DNA from: Hemileia vastatrix
Taxonomy: Eukaryota; Basidiomycota; Pucciniomycetes; Pucciniales; Zaghouaniaceae
DNA length: 64,000 nucleotides
Direction of reading: 5' to 3'
Assembly: GCA_030280995.1 (NCBI GenBank)
Contig: JASXTE010000016.1
Span: forward strand, 18,667,501-18,731,500
The position numbers and the translations under genes are program-made. This document shows, piece after piece, positions 33,855 to 45,789 of this stretch (its first letter is position 1; each line of letters opens with the position of its first letter). The notes beneath the pieces are model-generated. The model searched no databases, was not told the origin of the DNA, and saw only the letters and a list, made by a program, of their open reading frames with translations.

Positions 33855-34667
33855 TGTCAAGGGGTCCTTTTGGGTCTATAGGATTTTACGGCAGTCCAAA
33901 CGGCTGATAATTTGGATAACTCAAGGATTTTAAAATAATTATGTAAAATTAATCTTTATATTTTACTTATTCAAGTAAGAGGTATAAGAATAAGATTATT
34001 ATTACTTGTAATTTTTAGATTTAAGCAAATGTAAGTACTAAAACAGTAGTAGTAGAAATAAATTGGTTATTGGGTTGTAAATAATAAAATTGTAAGTATT
34101 ATAGGATGAAGAGAAACAGCACAAAGTAGAAGGCCTTTTATAGGCAAAAAGGATACAGAGAACATGGAGTTAAGAAGCTTACATACAAGGGTGTGAGAAA
34201 AAAGATCCTTCCAAAATAAGAAATAATCAATAACAGAGAGTACTAAAAAGATGTGCAAATAAAATATGTTTTAATATATATTAATTTATTTGATATATTT
34301 TAAAACCCCTTTTTAAATGTCACACTTAGTACAAAATAATTTGAATTCTTAATTTTTAGAAATTTTAATATAGTTTAAATATTAAAAAAAAACTCATTTG
34401 AATTTTTTATCATTCTTTAGTATAAGTATATTTTTATTTCTTTAACCTGTCATTGAGCACTGTGTTAGGGAATAAAAAATATAAGGGAAATTAATATTAA
34501 TTTTAAATATTTACTACATTTACTTATTGTAATTAGTTAATTTATTATAAGTAATTTTAAAGTAATTATACTATAATTAATAATAAAATACAAAATAAAA
34601 AAGGTGTGGCTTCATCCCAGTTAATAATTAGTTATTTTACTGGGTAATTCTAGAAACCTGGCTAACA
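33855..34667 (-). repeat. 5' LTR of element A
   Basis: 813 bp. The plus-strand left end is TGTCAAGGGGTCC and the right end is CCTGGCTAACA. It abuts the leader whose first minus-strand bases are GTTGGGAGACTTTCTG, the place of the primer-binding site. Confidence 0.92.
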
Positions 34668-35100
34668 GAATCATTGTTTCAGCTAATCCATAAGTATGGG
34701 GGGGATGGGCAGTAGAAAACTTCAGATCAAAAACACAAACATCAATCAGAGACATCCAAAATTAATAAGTAAATTTAGGGTCTCTGTCAGAGATTATGGC
34801 CTTTGGAAAACCAGCAGTATTAAACATATGAGACCACCACAAGAAAGCTAATTCTTTAGTGGAAACATCCTTGTGAGTGGGGATAAATTTACACATTTTT
34901 GTGAATCTGTCCTCAATAACCCAGCAAGAGTTATAACTGTCTTTCCCAGAAATGGGAATCCTGTTACAAAGTCCATGTTTATTATTTGCCATGGTGCATC
35001 AGGAGCTTCAATATGTTGCATCAATCAAGATCTTTTACCAGTCAATCTTTTTGATTTTTGGCAAGAATCTCAGGATTAAACATGTAGTTTTATGTCTTCA
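34668..35100 (-). pseudogene. Element B integrase core (part upstream of the A insertion)
   Basis: The frame 34992-34762 encodes PISGKDSYNSCWVIEDRFTK and TAGFPKAIISDRDPKFTY, with the second catalytic Asp in ISDRDPKF. Upstream bases to 35100 hold the zinc-binding end in broken frames. The gene continues at 26036 on the other side of element A. The 5-bp GAATC is repeated at the two junctions. Confidence 0.85.
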
Positions 35101-35162
35101 GACATATTAACTCACCAATAAGTGTTCTTAATTCTGATAATTGTTTTCTCAAGATCAAAATG

Positions 35163-35990
35163 TCAAGCCAATATGTCAGCATGACAAATTTTCAAGATGA
35201 TCTCTTTCATAGAAGGAGGAATAACAATAACATTACTCAACTTTCTTCTACAATAGAGGTAGACTTCATCAATTGAAAAATTACATTTTTCCAAAGCCTT
35301 CTGGTACTTTAATGAGAGGGTTTTAATTAATGATTGTATTGAAGCATTCTTTGGATCATTTAATATAGTAAGCAGCTTTTTTAAGTCAGTGTCTTTATCA
35401 TATGAATCCAGAATAAGCTGTGATATCTCTTCCTCTATATCAACCACATATATCCCATGAATATGAACTGTTTTATCTTCAGGATCATATGCAGGACTAG
35501 AGTAGTCATTTGGAAAATGTAACCTTGATAACATATCCACATTTGAGTGAACAATATCAGCCCTATGAATTATTTTCATCTTTCCTCTGTATTCCTGAAC
35601 AGCCAACTGCTATCTGAACATCTGTCTGTTAGGTGTTTTTAATTCTAAGAGGGACTTTACTGCACTGCAGTCAGTGACAAGTTCAACTTTCTGGTCATCC
35701 AAGTAATAATTTAGTTTCTCCAGAGCCCACACAACTTCCAAACACTCAAGTTTAGTGGCACCATATTTCAATTCACTATTTCTCAAGTTTCTTGAAATAT
35801 AACAAATCACTACTTCTGATAATTTGTCATTCATAACTTGTTTTTGGTGTAGAGAAGCAGCAAGGCCAATAAAACTGGAATCAGTGTATATAACAAAATG
35901 TTGAGTAAATTCAGGCAAGAAAAGAATTGGTTCTGAAATCAAACAATGTTTCATAGTGTCAAAAGCTCTTTGTCTTTCACTATTCTAGAC
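35163..35990 (-). pseudogene. Element B RNase H and connection region
   Basis: The frame 35954-35610 carries FVIYTDSSFIGLAASLHQKQ, with the first RNase H Asp, then SELKYGATKLECLEVVWALE and LVTDCSAVKSLLELK. One stop later, 35606-35163 continues with VQEYRGKMKIIHRADIVHSN, VDMLSRLHFP and the integrase N-terminal helix EIILKICHADILA. The order and residues match element A. Confidence 0.87.
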
Positions 35991-36019
35991 AAAAGAAACA
36001 TCTTTCCTAGTTAATTGGG

Positions 36020-36904
36020 TGAGGGGTAATGCTATGACTTGATAATTTTAAATATATTGTATATATTATCTACACATTCCCAAAAAACTTTGGAGCCCTC
36101 TAACTATAGTAGGAGCTTTTACCTGTTGTATGGCATTAACTTTTTTCTGGTCAACACATATCTGTAATCCTGAGACAACATGACCAAGCACTTTCAAAGA
36201 ATGAAAAACAAATTTGCATTTTTTAAAGCAAGTGACATATTTATCTCATCTGTCTTATGGAACACTTTACATAGTTGGTTAAGGTGATCTTCAAATGTCT
36301 TGGAGAATATGATGATATAATCAATGTAAACCATTAGCCATCCTTCAATTATTTCTTGATGGAATGTGTTATCCATAACTTTCTGAAAAACTGAAGGGGC
36401 ATTTTTGGGGCCAAATAGCATCCTAATATACTTATATATACCCATATGAGTAGCAATCATTAGAAAATTCTTTTAATTCTTTTCAACAGGTATCTGGCAA
36501 TATCCCTTCTTACCATCACAACAGCTGATATATTTAGCACCTCGTAAGGTGGCATGGATAGAGCTAATTCTGGGTAAAGGATAGATATCATCTACAGTAT
36601 AAGTATTTAATTCTCTATAATCACCACATAACCTGGCTGAATCTTTCTCATAAGAAATTAAGACAGGTGAAATAACACAATGTTTAGGTGTTTCAACTAC
36701 CTTTTCAATAATATTCATTTTTAAAAGGGTAGAGATATTGTCTTCAATATATTTTCTCTTTGTGGGGGAATCAGGATAAGGATTATTCTTTAAACTAGGT
36801 GGTATCTCAGTTAATTGGAAAGATAATGAAAACTTCATTTCTTCTTTTACCAATCCTAATTCATGTGACCCATGAGCAAAGGCCATAGGAAAAGAGTTTA
36901 TCAA
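36020..36904 (-). pseudogene. Element B reverse transcriptase
   Basis: The frame 36904-36473 covers the entry (FPMAFAHGSHELGLVKEEMK, PPSLKNNPYPDSPTKRKYIE) and the fingers/palm (PVLISYEKDSARLCGDYREL, YISCCDGKKGYCQIPVEKN). The next frame 36460-36194 contains YKYIRMLFGPKNAPSVFQKV and the box MVYIDYIIIFSK. The box is YIDY instead of YxDD, so one catalytic Asp is lost. The remainder toward 36020 is broken. Confidence 0.87.
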
Positions 36905-37566
36905 CTGAATGATAGATTATTTTTCCTCACAAGAAAGTTGTTCTCCAAAAGAAACTGTGTCAATTTCAGACAGAAGGGCAGTTATTTTTTTTGTAGATCT
37001 TCCTTTATATTGAGCTACAGAATGACATGTGTTCAATACTGCTTCTAATTATTTTTTGGGGAGGAAATTTCAAATATTCTCTTTGCATTAAACCCCATTG
37101 TGAAGCATTGGTTTGAGGGATCCAATTTAATGCCATATTTGGTTAATATATAATTTCCCACAATGAACCAATTGCTTAAGTTATCATTTTTCATAACCAA
37201 AAATTCACACATAGCTCTTACAAAGCCATGGTTATATTTGAAAAATACTGTAGCTTTGTATTTACCAACGGGGAAAAAAACAGAGCTTTAACCTCTCCGA
37301 TTTTCAGAAGTGATAGGCATAAGTTTTGATTTGTAATACTGATCAATTGAAGCAAGTGTCTTTTCAGATAAAACACTTCCTCCAGCACCAGAGTCCAAAA
37401 CAACCTCAATGTTATTTCCATTAATCAAGACTGGTTTCTTGAGAGAGGCAATAATAATTGAGGTGTCCTCAAGATTTCTTATGATTTCAGCATCTCTAAC
37501 TGTGGAAAAATCATTGTTATCAATGTCAATATTATTTAAATATTGAATATCTTCCTCTAGAATCAA
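36905..37566 (-). pseudogene. Element B aspartic protease region
   Basis: The frame 37566-37288 shows VLINGNNIEVVLDSGAGGSV with an intact DSG motif. It is preceded by an acidic spacer (ILEEDIQYLNNIDIDNNDFS). A stop after SENRRG ends it; the rest of the domain to about 36905 is in other frames. It is homologous to 29859-30422 of element A. Confidence 0.85.
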
Positions 37567-39952
37567 GATTTCCTGGTTTGACGCATAAGAAATGTTGCTG
37601 GCACAATCTCTTGAAGTATCATCTAGTGCAACTGTGTCATCATTAGGCTCCTCAGTTTGTTCAACAAGGCTTTTTTTCTTGTCAGAAACATTGACTTTCT
37701 TCCAAGGCTTTCAGCATTTGAAGCAAGTGTTATTTTCATATTTTTTTAGGTGTAACAGGGGCAGAGAGTTTAGAAACATTTTAAGGAAGTTCATGTTGGT
37801 AGTTGGAGGGTTTCTCCACTGAAGGTCTTGGGAAGAACTTCCTAGATTCTTAACTGTTATTTAAAAGAATTTCATTACAAATATTAATAAAGTAAGAAGC
37901 CTCCCTGGAGAGTTCATTTTTTGCAACAATAAAGTCTCTCAAAGACATTGGCAATTTATAAAGGATCCTGTCCTTCCAGAGTTCATAATCCATTTTTGGA
38001 TCCATTGCTCTCAAGATTTTACTATTTTCATCAGGAACTCAATGGGGTTTTCTGTAGAGGATGAGCTATATCTATACTCCTCATACTGCCTTTTCTGGGC
38101 TAACCTAAATTTTGAACCACCAAATTGTGCTTAAATTAATTTTTACCAATCCTCCCATGAGTAATAATTATTATCAAAGAGGACAGACTCATACCACATG
38201 AGGGTAACATTGGAAAACAAAAAAATTAATTTAGACACAATTTCTTCATCTGGTAGTTTATAAGAATTCTTAAGATTATCAATTGTACAGATGAATCTTT
38301 TCTATTCAAAGGAAGAATCATCATCAAATGTTGGATATTGGCCAATTTTGGGCCAATATTTCGGATTTAAGGGAGTTTCCTTTGGGTTTACTTGTTTGTG
38401 TTGAAGAAGAAGTTAAAATTTCTTCAATTGAGCTGTATTCTCATTATTTAACACATTTTAAGATGAAAAGGGTGCATCATCAAATTTTGATGGAAACTCA
38501 GAACTATCTACAGGTTTCTCTTGTACTAATTCTTCTCTAAAGGAGATTGGCTCAGGTATATGTGGAGTAGCCTGTGCAACAATTTCCTTCTCAGAAGTGA
38601 CAGAGTATTTTTTGTCAAATAACAATGAATTAAATTATTCCTCAATGTTTTTTAACCTAATTTTCATCCTTGTAATACTGGTTAATGTTTCATTGATGGT
38701 TGAAAAATATAATTGATTCTTATTCTTCAGAAATGAATAATGGTCATTTAAGTTTTTCAAATTTTATTTCTGACCTTCTAGTTCTTGGAAACAGATAGAC
38801 ATAGTCTCTTTCACTTTGGATATATCATTCCTAATATTTTTCCACAAATGAAATTTCTTTTCATAATTTACTTTTTACCTAAAAAATTCATCAGATACCC
38901 TATTCAACTCAGCTTTCAATACTTGGTAGCCTTGTTCAGTTAAAAAGCTATTAAATTTTTGGGTCAATTTTAAGTTATTAATTATCTGATTTTGTTTTGT
39001 GATGATGTGTCTCAAATATTGATCATTAATAGTTGCTACATCAGAAGCATTTTTCAGGAGAGAGATAGAGAAATTTTCAAGAGTCTCATTAACTTCAGGA
39101 TCAATTTATTTATCTATAATAGCCATCTCTGTATTTATCATTGAAGTAGCAATTAACACTTAAGGAGTGTTTACAAGACTAGAACATTGATCACTTTTTC
39201 TACTAGAACCAGCTTCTCCTGGTGTCAAAGTGTTATCTACCATCCCAGAGTTACCTGAAGTATCTGAATCAGTAACAAGGAAAGGAACTTTAGATTCAAT
39301 GGAAGGCCTTTCCATGGTTTTGGAGTAATTTGAAGATGATTTTTTATCTTTCTTCTGCCTGATTGGTGAGGGTGAGGAGTTTTGGGATTGAAATGTTGGG
39401 GCCTGGAGGGTCCTGCTTGAGGGGCCTGGATGGTCCTGCTTGAGGGGCCTGCTGCATTTTATGAGCCTGGAGGGAGTCCCATTGGGTGTTCAGAAATTTC
39501 CATTGCCATTTTAACACTTCCACTTTTCTTGTTGTTGAGGAGCCAACTTTGGAAGGGGTTTTCCCCCCTGTGGATGTTTCTTCTTCTCTTGAAGAAAATT
39601 TTCCATGCTTCTTATTTTCTCATCTAAGAACTCTACATTTGCCCTTATTTTGAGGCTCTCTGACTTCAAATCATTGATGTGATTTTACAGGTTGTTTACC
39701 TGTTGCTGAACTGGAATCTTTTTTCTTTTGAAGCCTTTTGGTAGCTCTTCTAGGGGGGAGACCTGGGACTTGGAGTCCAGGGAAGGATGTTCCTTCTTGA
39801 TTTCCACATCCTGAATTTCTACATCCTGTTTTGTTTACTAAATTATTAATTTGAGAAAAATTTGTAGCCAAAGGAGAGCTTACAAAACTTGCATCATAAT
39901 CAATAAGATCCAATTCCTCATCATGGTTGGTAGAAAAATTTAATTCAGCCAT
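37567..39952 (-). pseudogene. Element B Gag region
   Basis: The start is the ATG at 39952-39950, giving MAELNFSTNHDEELDLIDYD as in element A. The Gln/Pro/Ser-rich N-terminal third, the capsid-like part (about 37900-38250) and a zinc knuckle (CFKC kept, later His and Cys lost, about 37710) are spread over several frames with many stops. No other domain was recognised. Confidence 0.7.
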
Positions 39953-40059
39953 TGTTGGTATAACTTGAGCTGAGGGAAAGAAAAAATATTAATATTTTGT
40001 CAGTTGTTATTCTTTTTTGTTAAATAGAAATAAAAATAAATTCTTTTTAAAGCTTATTA

Positions 40060-40440
40060 TCAATTACAAGACTACTAATCAATTTAAATAATGAAAATAT
40101 ATCAATTATCAGGACCAAAAATCAACTGAAATAATTAATAAAATTTCTTAACCAAAAAACCAATTTATATTTTGTATATTTCTTAATTACAAAGACCAAG
40201 TGTCAACTGAAATAATTTTTTAATATAATTTTTTAATTCAATGATTAATCTATATATTTTTCTTATTATAATTACCAGGACTAATTGTCAACTAAAATAA
40301 TAAAATAATACTTTAATTATCAGGACAATTTGTCAACTGAAATAATTAAATAATGTAATTTTTTAATTAACTAAATTAAATTAAATTACTTCTAGGACTA
40401 AGAACAATGTTTCTCTATCTTGGTCAACTAGGAAAAAAAT
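40060..40440 (-). repeat. Iterated motif in the untranslated leader of element B
   Basis: About six copies of the same motif as in element A, for example ATTATCAGGACAATTTGTCA then ACTGAAATAATT near 40316, and others near 40069, 40103, 40187, 40269 and 40390. They lie between the gag start and the 5' LTR. Confidence 0.8.
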
Positions 40441-40781
40441 ATTATATACCTGACACCTCCCCCTGTAATTTAAGCAATTTAATGCCAACTACAGAGTGCT
40501 GAGTAAAAAGATATATGTATATAATGAGATATGCAGAGTGAGACCTACTGGTAATAACCACTATAGTCACTACAAATATATAGGACAATTACACTTATAT
40601 AAACCTTAAATTTGGGGTGAGGTTTGAATCCCAGTCACAGAAAAAAATTTTAGTCAGGTGCCTTTGACGTTTTCCATTTGTTGTTTGTCCAAAAATTCCT
40701 ATAGGTGTTGGAGTCAATGGTCTCTTGGTTGCCAGCATCAAGATAACAATGGTTTGATAACTATTTGGAAAGGCCCTCAGT

Positions 40782-41507
40782 TTTCAAGGGGTGCTTTTGG
40801 TCTAGAAGATTTTACGGCAGTCCAACGGCAATGAAAGGTGAGGAGAACTCAAGATTTCAAAAATAGGTATGGATTTATCTCTTTTATACTTTAATACTCA
40901 ATGTAAAGGTAAAAATTATTATTATTATTACCTTGAAAGCTTAGAGACACGCAGATGTAAATACTAAGGTATTAACAGTAGTAATAGATGTGATTTGAGT
41001 ATATATAATTAATTTGTAAAGTAAGAATGGAATGAAAGAAAAAAAACCAGATTGAGAGGCCTTGTATAGGCAAAAGGAGAGAAACTAGGGAACCAAGATT
41101 CTATATACATGAGTATCAGAGAAAGAAAAACTCCACAGATAGACATTTTAAATATTTAAAGTTGTTCTATAAAGAATGTACCAATATACAGTATTTATCT
41201 GTATATATCCATTTTATTTGATTTGTTTTAAATTTCTGTAAATTTCAAAGAAAAAATAAAAAAAATTTAATTTAATATTTAGTATTTTTAGTTTTCTTTT
41301 CATCAGTCATGAGGATGCTTTCAAAGAATAAAAAAATATGAGGAAAAAATAGAATTATACCTTTAATTATTTTTACTTATTAATTAGTTAAAACTGTATA
41401 AGTAATTTATAAAGTAAGTATATCTAATTAAATGAGAGGTAAAGGTGTATATCTACTCTAGTAAATAATTAATTATTTACTGTGTAAGTATAGTAGCCTG
41501 GCTGACA
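40782..41507 (-). repeat. 5' LTR of element B
   Basis: 726 bp, from TTTCAAGGGGTGC (plus-strand left end) to GTAGCCTGGCTGACA. It aligns over its whole length with 24500-25221. Confidence 0.9.
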
Positions 41508-41547
41508 ACTTCAGCCTCAAAAATCTATTTGAAGACACCATGATATA

Positions 41548-41910
41548 ATGGAAGAATTAGTGTTAATGGTCTCAAAAATAAGGTTTAGCACTCCCTACTT
41601 CTTTTCCAAGATATTTGTGTGTGTGTACCAGGTACTGACTAAGCATGATAAGGGGATAGAGTGTGTGAATGACAAAGATGAAAATTGTTGTGTTGAGGTA
41701 CAAACATGCTGTTCAAGTACACCTTTCCTGGGAAGGCGTAATTCAAATAAAAATGAATTACTTGGTACCAAATTTGAGGAATTCTTGAATGGAATATATA
41801 CTATTGTTTTAGATCTCCTATTGTTGATATTTTTTGCTAATTTTAGTGGATTTACCCATAAATATAACAAAAACCCTCAAGTAAATGTCATTTATTTTAG
41901 TCAAAAATAA
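41548..41910 (+). CDS. Unrecognised 120-codon open frame
   Basis: The frame encodes a protein with a Cys-rich middle (ENCCVEVQTCCSS) and a hydrophobic segment (IYTIVLDLLLLIFFANFSGF) that could be a membrane helix. I recognise no family. It begins just outside the target duplication of element B and stops before the MITE at 41974. It may be chance coding or a fragment of an older gene or element broken by B. No promoter or start context supports expression. Confidence 0.2.
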   Translation: MEELVLMVSKIRFSTPYFFSKIFVCVYQVLTKHDKGIECVNDKDENCCVEVQTCCSSTPFLGRRNSNKNELLGTKFEEFLNGIYTIVLDLLLLIFFANFSGFTHKYNKNPQVNVIYFSQK

Positions 41911-41973
41911 TGTTTTCTTTATTCTTTCTTTTTTGAATATAAATATATTTCATCTTTCCTTTCCAGAAGGCCT

Positions 41974-42186
41974 CACCAGAAAAAAATTGTGGACACTTAA
42001 TTGCAGGTTCCAATTCCTATCTTTGATTTGATTCAGCTCTAGCTCAGCTTTAATTCTTCTGAAAAGACTGCAAACTACACAGTGAGAATTCTAGCTCATG
42101 TAGCATCAAATATGAGTTATTCTTTTGTCACAAATGGGTTGAGGGATTGGCACCTGCTAGCAGGTTTCGGATGTTTTTTTGTGGTG
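41974..42186. mobile_element. CACTA-type MITE family 2
   Basis: 213 bp from CACCAGAAAAAAATTGTGG to GGATGTTTTTTTGTGGTG, flanked by a perfect CCT duplication (41971-41973, 42187-42189). The right end carries GGCACCTGCTAGCAGGT; the left end has the decayed counterpart. It has no coding capacity. Confidence 0.9.
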
Positions 42187-42189
42187 CCT

Positions 42190-43430
42190 AGTCTCAGCTT
42201 ACTACAACACCTAGTTTTTAAGGAGAAATTTAAAATTTTCTACAAAATTTAATAGTATAGAATTACTATTTGTTTTTATTTTATAATATGATATTATGAA
42301 TCTAAGCCTCTGAATTGATCATAAAAAAAATTTTCAGGTTATTTTATTTGAGTAAGTATTAGTTGTAGACAGTGAAGGGAATATACATATCTACACCCAC
42401 TGAGAATTCTCTAAGGAAATTTTTTTGATGTTTAAATGTCTAATTTTTCTGCATATTTCCAAAATTATGTTTTCTTTACTCTTATATTTTGTTAATATAC
42501 ATAATTCTAAAATCCTACCCTTTGTCACAACCTAGTCTCTAACACATATATCTATATAATATATGCATTATGCAAGTTCCAAAATTAATTGCAATTGTTT
42601 AGAAAGATTTGAAAAGGACACCTGCACTCTCTGATAGCTAAATTTTTAAAAAAAAATTCACTTTTTCTGTCATTGTTTGGTGATTTCAATGTGTCCCCCT
42701 CCCTATTAATTTCCTCACATTCATCCATTTAGTACAATTTTTGCCTTAATTTTTTCACCTCTCAATTTCTGAAAGTATTTCATCACTATTAAAGGTGTGT
42801 TTTAAATATGATACCCAATTTAAATTCAATAATTTCATGTTTTCTTTAGAGGAAAAAATTATTGAGAATAATGAAAGATTTTGTTTACCATTCCATAAAA
42901 ACTCTCTTACTTACTGGCTCTTCTTATTTGAAGAAACTAAATTTGTTTTAACAGACTAAATTACTTATATAAAGCTTGGTGAACCATTTGGCTTTAATGA
43001 AGAACAGTGGGGGTACTTTTAAAGAGATCAAAATTGCAATTGAATATGTTCTTTTACATATAAAGAAATTAAAAATTGGAGTAATTTTGTATGAGGAAAA
43101 AATACAATATGGTAATTAATAATGTGGAAAATAAAAATTAATAATAATATAAGGGTCCCACATCCTATCTTTCTTTCCTGTAAGAAGAACCTCATTCTCC
43201 CTAGAAATTTACACACAGATGCATGAAAATACATATTAGAAGATCTATTATCCCCCAATTCTTTAAAAATAAAATATTGAAAGACTTTTAAACAATGAAT
43301 GACTTCAGATTTTCAATATTATCAATCATTTTCATATTTTTTTGATTAATGCATGAAAGCTCCATAGAATCTTTGATTAAAAATTTAAAATCAAATGACT
43401 CAGACTCAGAAGCTAGAAGAGTATTTGTTA
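42190..43430. other. Non-coding AT-rich interval
   Basis: No gene or clear repeat was recognised. Part of it could be the unrecognised 3' LTR of element C, but no matching 5' copy was found. Confidence 0.5.
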
Positions 43431-43731
43431 AGACCTAAAAGGGAGGACTACTCATAGTACTAGCACTAGCCTAAGATGGTATTAACTATTCTGGTACAGC
43501 AGTGAGACTAGGTAGACTGACTATTTTGGGACTTCCAACAGTGAGGGTTACAATTATGGGAGACTAAGTGGTAACTAGATTACTAAGTTTTCCAATGAGG
43601 AGTTCCCCTCAGTGCTTTCCCCATGAAACCCCCACTTCCAATATCATTTGCTACTGCCTATTACAATTCATAGCACCAACAGCACTCCTTCTCCTTGCTT
43701 CTCAACTCAAATCCCAAAATTACCCCCTCTT

Positions 43732-44490
43732 TTACCCTTCCTTCCCCTTAGCACTATTTAAGTTCTCTACTGGCTCCCAAGACCTATCTCCTACTCCATA
43801 ACCTTTACAATTCACCAAATACTGAACCTTTCCCCTGTAAAACTGCTTAGAAATAAACTTTTCTACTTCAAACTCCTCTATATTTCTAACATAGACTGGC
43901 ACAAGTGGCTCTTCTGGGATTCCTGTTACTGTATCTTCTTGGGGATTTGTGAGTAATGAGATATTGAGCACTGAGTGCACTTTTCTCATCAATATTGATA
44001 GCTCCAATTCATATGCTGAGTCAAATATCTTGTGTTTGATATTAAACAGGCCCACCTTCCTGTGATCTAGTATGGCGCTTTGGAATAATGTGGAAAAGAA
44101 TCATGAGATTAGCCAAACCTTGTTACCTACCTGTAGCACCAGATGTTGAGTCTTCCCTTGATCATGATGGCACTTCATTGATTGTTGCGATAGCTTGAGA
44201 ACTGCTTCTAATTCCTGATGTATACTCAGTAATTTCTGAATTCTTTCTTTGGCTTCTGGAACTTTCAAAATTGATGGGGTAACAATTGAGAATGTTGGGT
44301 GGTACCCATAGTTGGCATAGAAAGTTGACATGCCAGTTGTTATATGAGAATTCAGCCAATAGTAGCAGCTGCACCCAATTATCTTGCTGATAGTTGATTA
44401 AGTGTTGTAGGTATTCTTGAATTTCCTTATTCACTATCTCAGATCGCCTTTCAGTCTTCCAATTCCACTCTGTTGACAAAATGGGCTTAA
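43732..44490 (-). pseudogene. Element C integrase C-terminal part with chromodomain
   Basis: The frame 44479-44162 gives STEWNWKTERRSEIVNKEIQ, matching the TDGQTER..NQ..EQYLR region of chromoviral integrases. 44331-44101 continues with FYANYGYHPTFSI. 44055-43732 has LELSILMRKVHSVLNISLL and a chromodomain with VEKFISKQFYRGKVQYLVNC, then KGYGVGDRSWEPVENL. The chromodomain keeps its aromatic residues (Tyr, Trp) that read histone methyl-lysine. The frames are offset, so the protein is broken. Confidence 0.9.
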
Positions 44491-45165
44491 TTTTTAGTAG
44501 CTAATACATTGACTTCAACAACTAAGAGCTTAAAGTACTTCCCCTGTCTGATACTATACTTTCAGGCAATCCATGTAACTTCCAGACATGTGCCATCATT
44601 AAGTCTGCAAAAACCTCTCATGTAACCTTAGTAGTAGTGAGGACAAAGTGTGCCATCTTGATGAAGTGGTCAAATACTGCAAAGATAGTATTCTTTCCTT
44701 GTGACTTGGGTAACTTCACTATGAAATCATAAGAGACTTCTTTCCATGGCTACTTGGGTTTGCTTAACATGGCCAGTGGAAAGGCTGTTGGGCTGACCTT
44801 ACTCCTCTGGAAAGAGTAAAATGCTGCTACATAGTACTGGTTGTATTCCTTCATGAACTTCCAGTAAAATTTTCAATTTACAAGCTCCACTTTATTAAGA
44901 AGTCCTGTCTTGAGTTAACCATCTGCCTCTTGAGCTCTTCATCATTTGGAACCACTATCCTCCCATTCCAATACAGTGTTTACCCTTCCAGATGATACTT
45001 CTCCGATCCTCTCCTTACCAATAACTCCTTAGATAAGAGCACCTTCACCAGCTCCTGCACTCCCTCATCCTTTTCCTACCCTATCATTACCCATTCCATC
45101 AAATACTCATCTAGGATTACCCCCTCTTAAAGATCCACCTTCAATAGAGTTGTTCCAACAGTGTT
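44491..45165 (-). pseudogene. Element C integrase core and zinc-binding region
   Basis: No long frame remains, but the minus strand between 44790 and 44540 reads PWKEVSYDFIVKLPKSQGKN, FAVFDHFIKMAHFVLTTTKV and KLHGLPESIVSDRG with single stops in between. These hold the first two catalytic aspartates of an rve integrase. Sequence to 45165 covers the N-terminal zinc-binding part in broken frames. Confidence 0.83.
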
Positions 45166-45168
45166 CAG

Positions 45169-45789
45169 CTAGTTTGGTGCTGGGGAAAAGTCAGGAAATT
45201 GTAATAGAACATTAGATTTTACAAGTTTCTTCCCTAGTATAAATTGAACAAAAAAATTAATGCTACTTAGTTTTTCTTCCCAGTGCACTTTCTGGAGAGT
45301 CAAATTTTTGGTGGTTAGGAAGGTTTCAAACTTTCTGTGATCTGTGAAGATAATAACTTGTAAACAGTGTGGTCCCCCTTCCAAATAGGGGTTCCAAGTG
45401 CCTACAGCTTCTACTAATTCCAAATTCTCATAATATATCTCATATTTCAGTTTGGGACCTACTATTGTATGTGAAAAATATGCTACTGGGTGTAAGAAAT
45501 TTTTGGTATTATATTGGGATAATACAACACCTAGTGCAAAATTTGAGAAGTCACATTCCAGAATAAATGGCTTTATTAAGTATGGGATCACAAAAATAGG
45601 GACCATCACAAATTTCCTTTTTAGGTAGTCAAAAGCATCTTGTTAGCTACTTATCCAATTGAATTTGGCTTCCTTCTGTGTGAGGTTAAAAAGTGGGTGG
45701 TAAATGTGGGAATAGTTCTCAATAAAGTGGTGGTATAAATTTTCAAAGCCTAAAAATGACTGGATCTCCTTTACTGACACTGGTTTTGG
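45169..45789 (-). pseudogene. Element C RNase H and connection
   Basis: The frame 45609-45169 has FILECDFSNFALGVVLSQYN (first Asp kept), YEIYYENLELVEAVGTWNPY, VIIFTDHRKFETFLTTKNL and the tether FFVQFILGKKLVKSNVLLQF. It removes the RNA strand after reverse transcription. The bases 45610-45789 link it to the reverse transcriptase in shifted frames (PVSVKEIQSFLGFENLYHHF-like). Confidence 0.87.

Larger units (their letters stand above)
26037..34667 (-). mobile_element. Ty3/gypsy LTR retrotransposon A, nested in element B
   Basis: 8.6 kb with LTRs at 26037-26850 and 33855-34667 and a perfect 5-bp target duplication GAATC (26032-26036, 34668-34672). The internal order on the minus strand is leader, gag, protease, reverse transcriptase, RNase H, integrase with AT-hook and chromodomain-like tail. 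The LTRs are visibly diverged (roughly 85-90% identical by eye) and the coding region has many stops, so the insertion is not recent. Because the interruption falls in B's integrase, A is younger than B. Confidence 0.95.
24500..41507 (-). mobile_element. Ty3/gypsy LTR retrotransposon B, interrupted by element A
   Basis: Two related LTRs (24500-25221 and 40782-41507) enclose a minus-strand internal region in the order gag, protease, reverse transcriptase, RNase H, integrase. Flanks are AATTC (24495-24499) and ACTTC (41508-41512), a 5-bp duplication with one mismatch. Element A (26037-34667) sits inside the integrase gene. Without A the element is about 8.4 kb. All coding parts contain stops or frameshifts, so it cannot move on its own. 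It is closely related to A and more distantly to D. Confidence 0.93.

Noticed and set aside
43568..43801. Plus-strand frame of 77 codons
   Set aside because: Antisense to the chromodomain end of element C.
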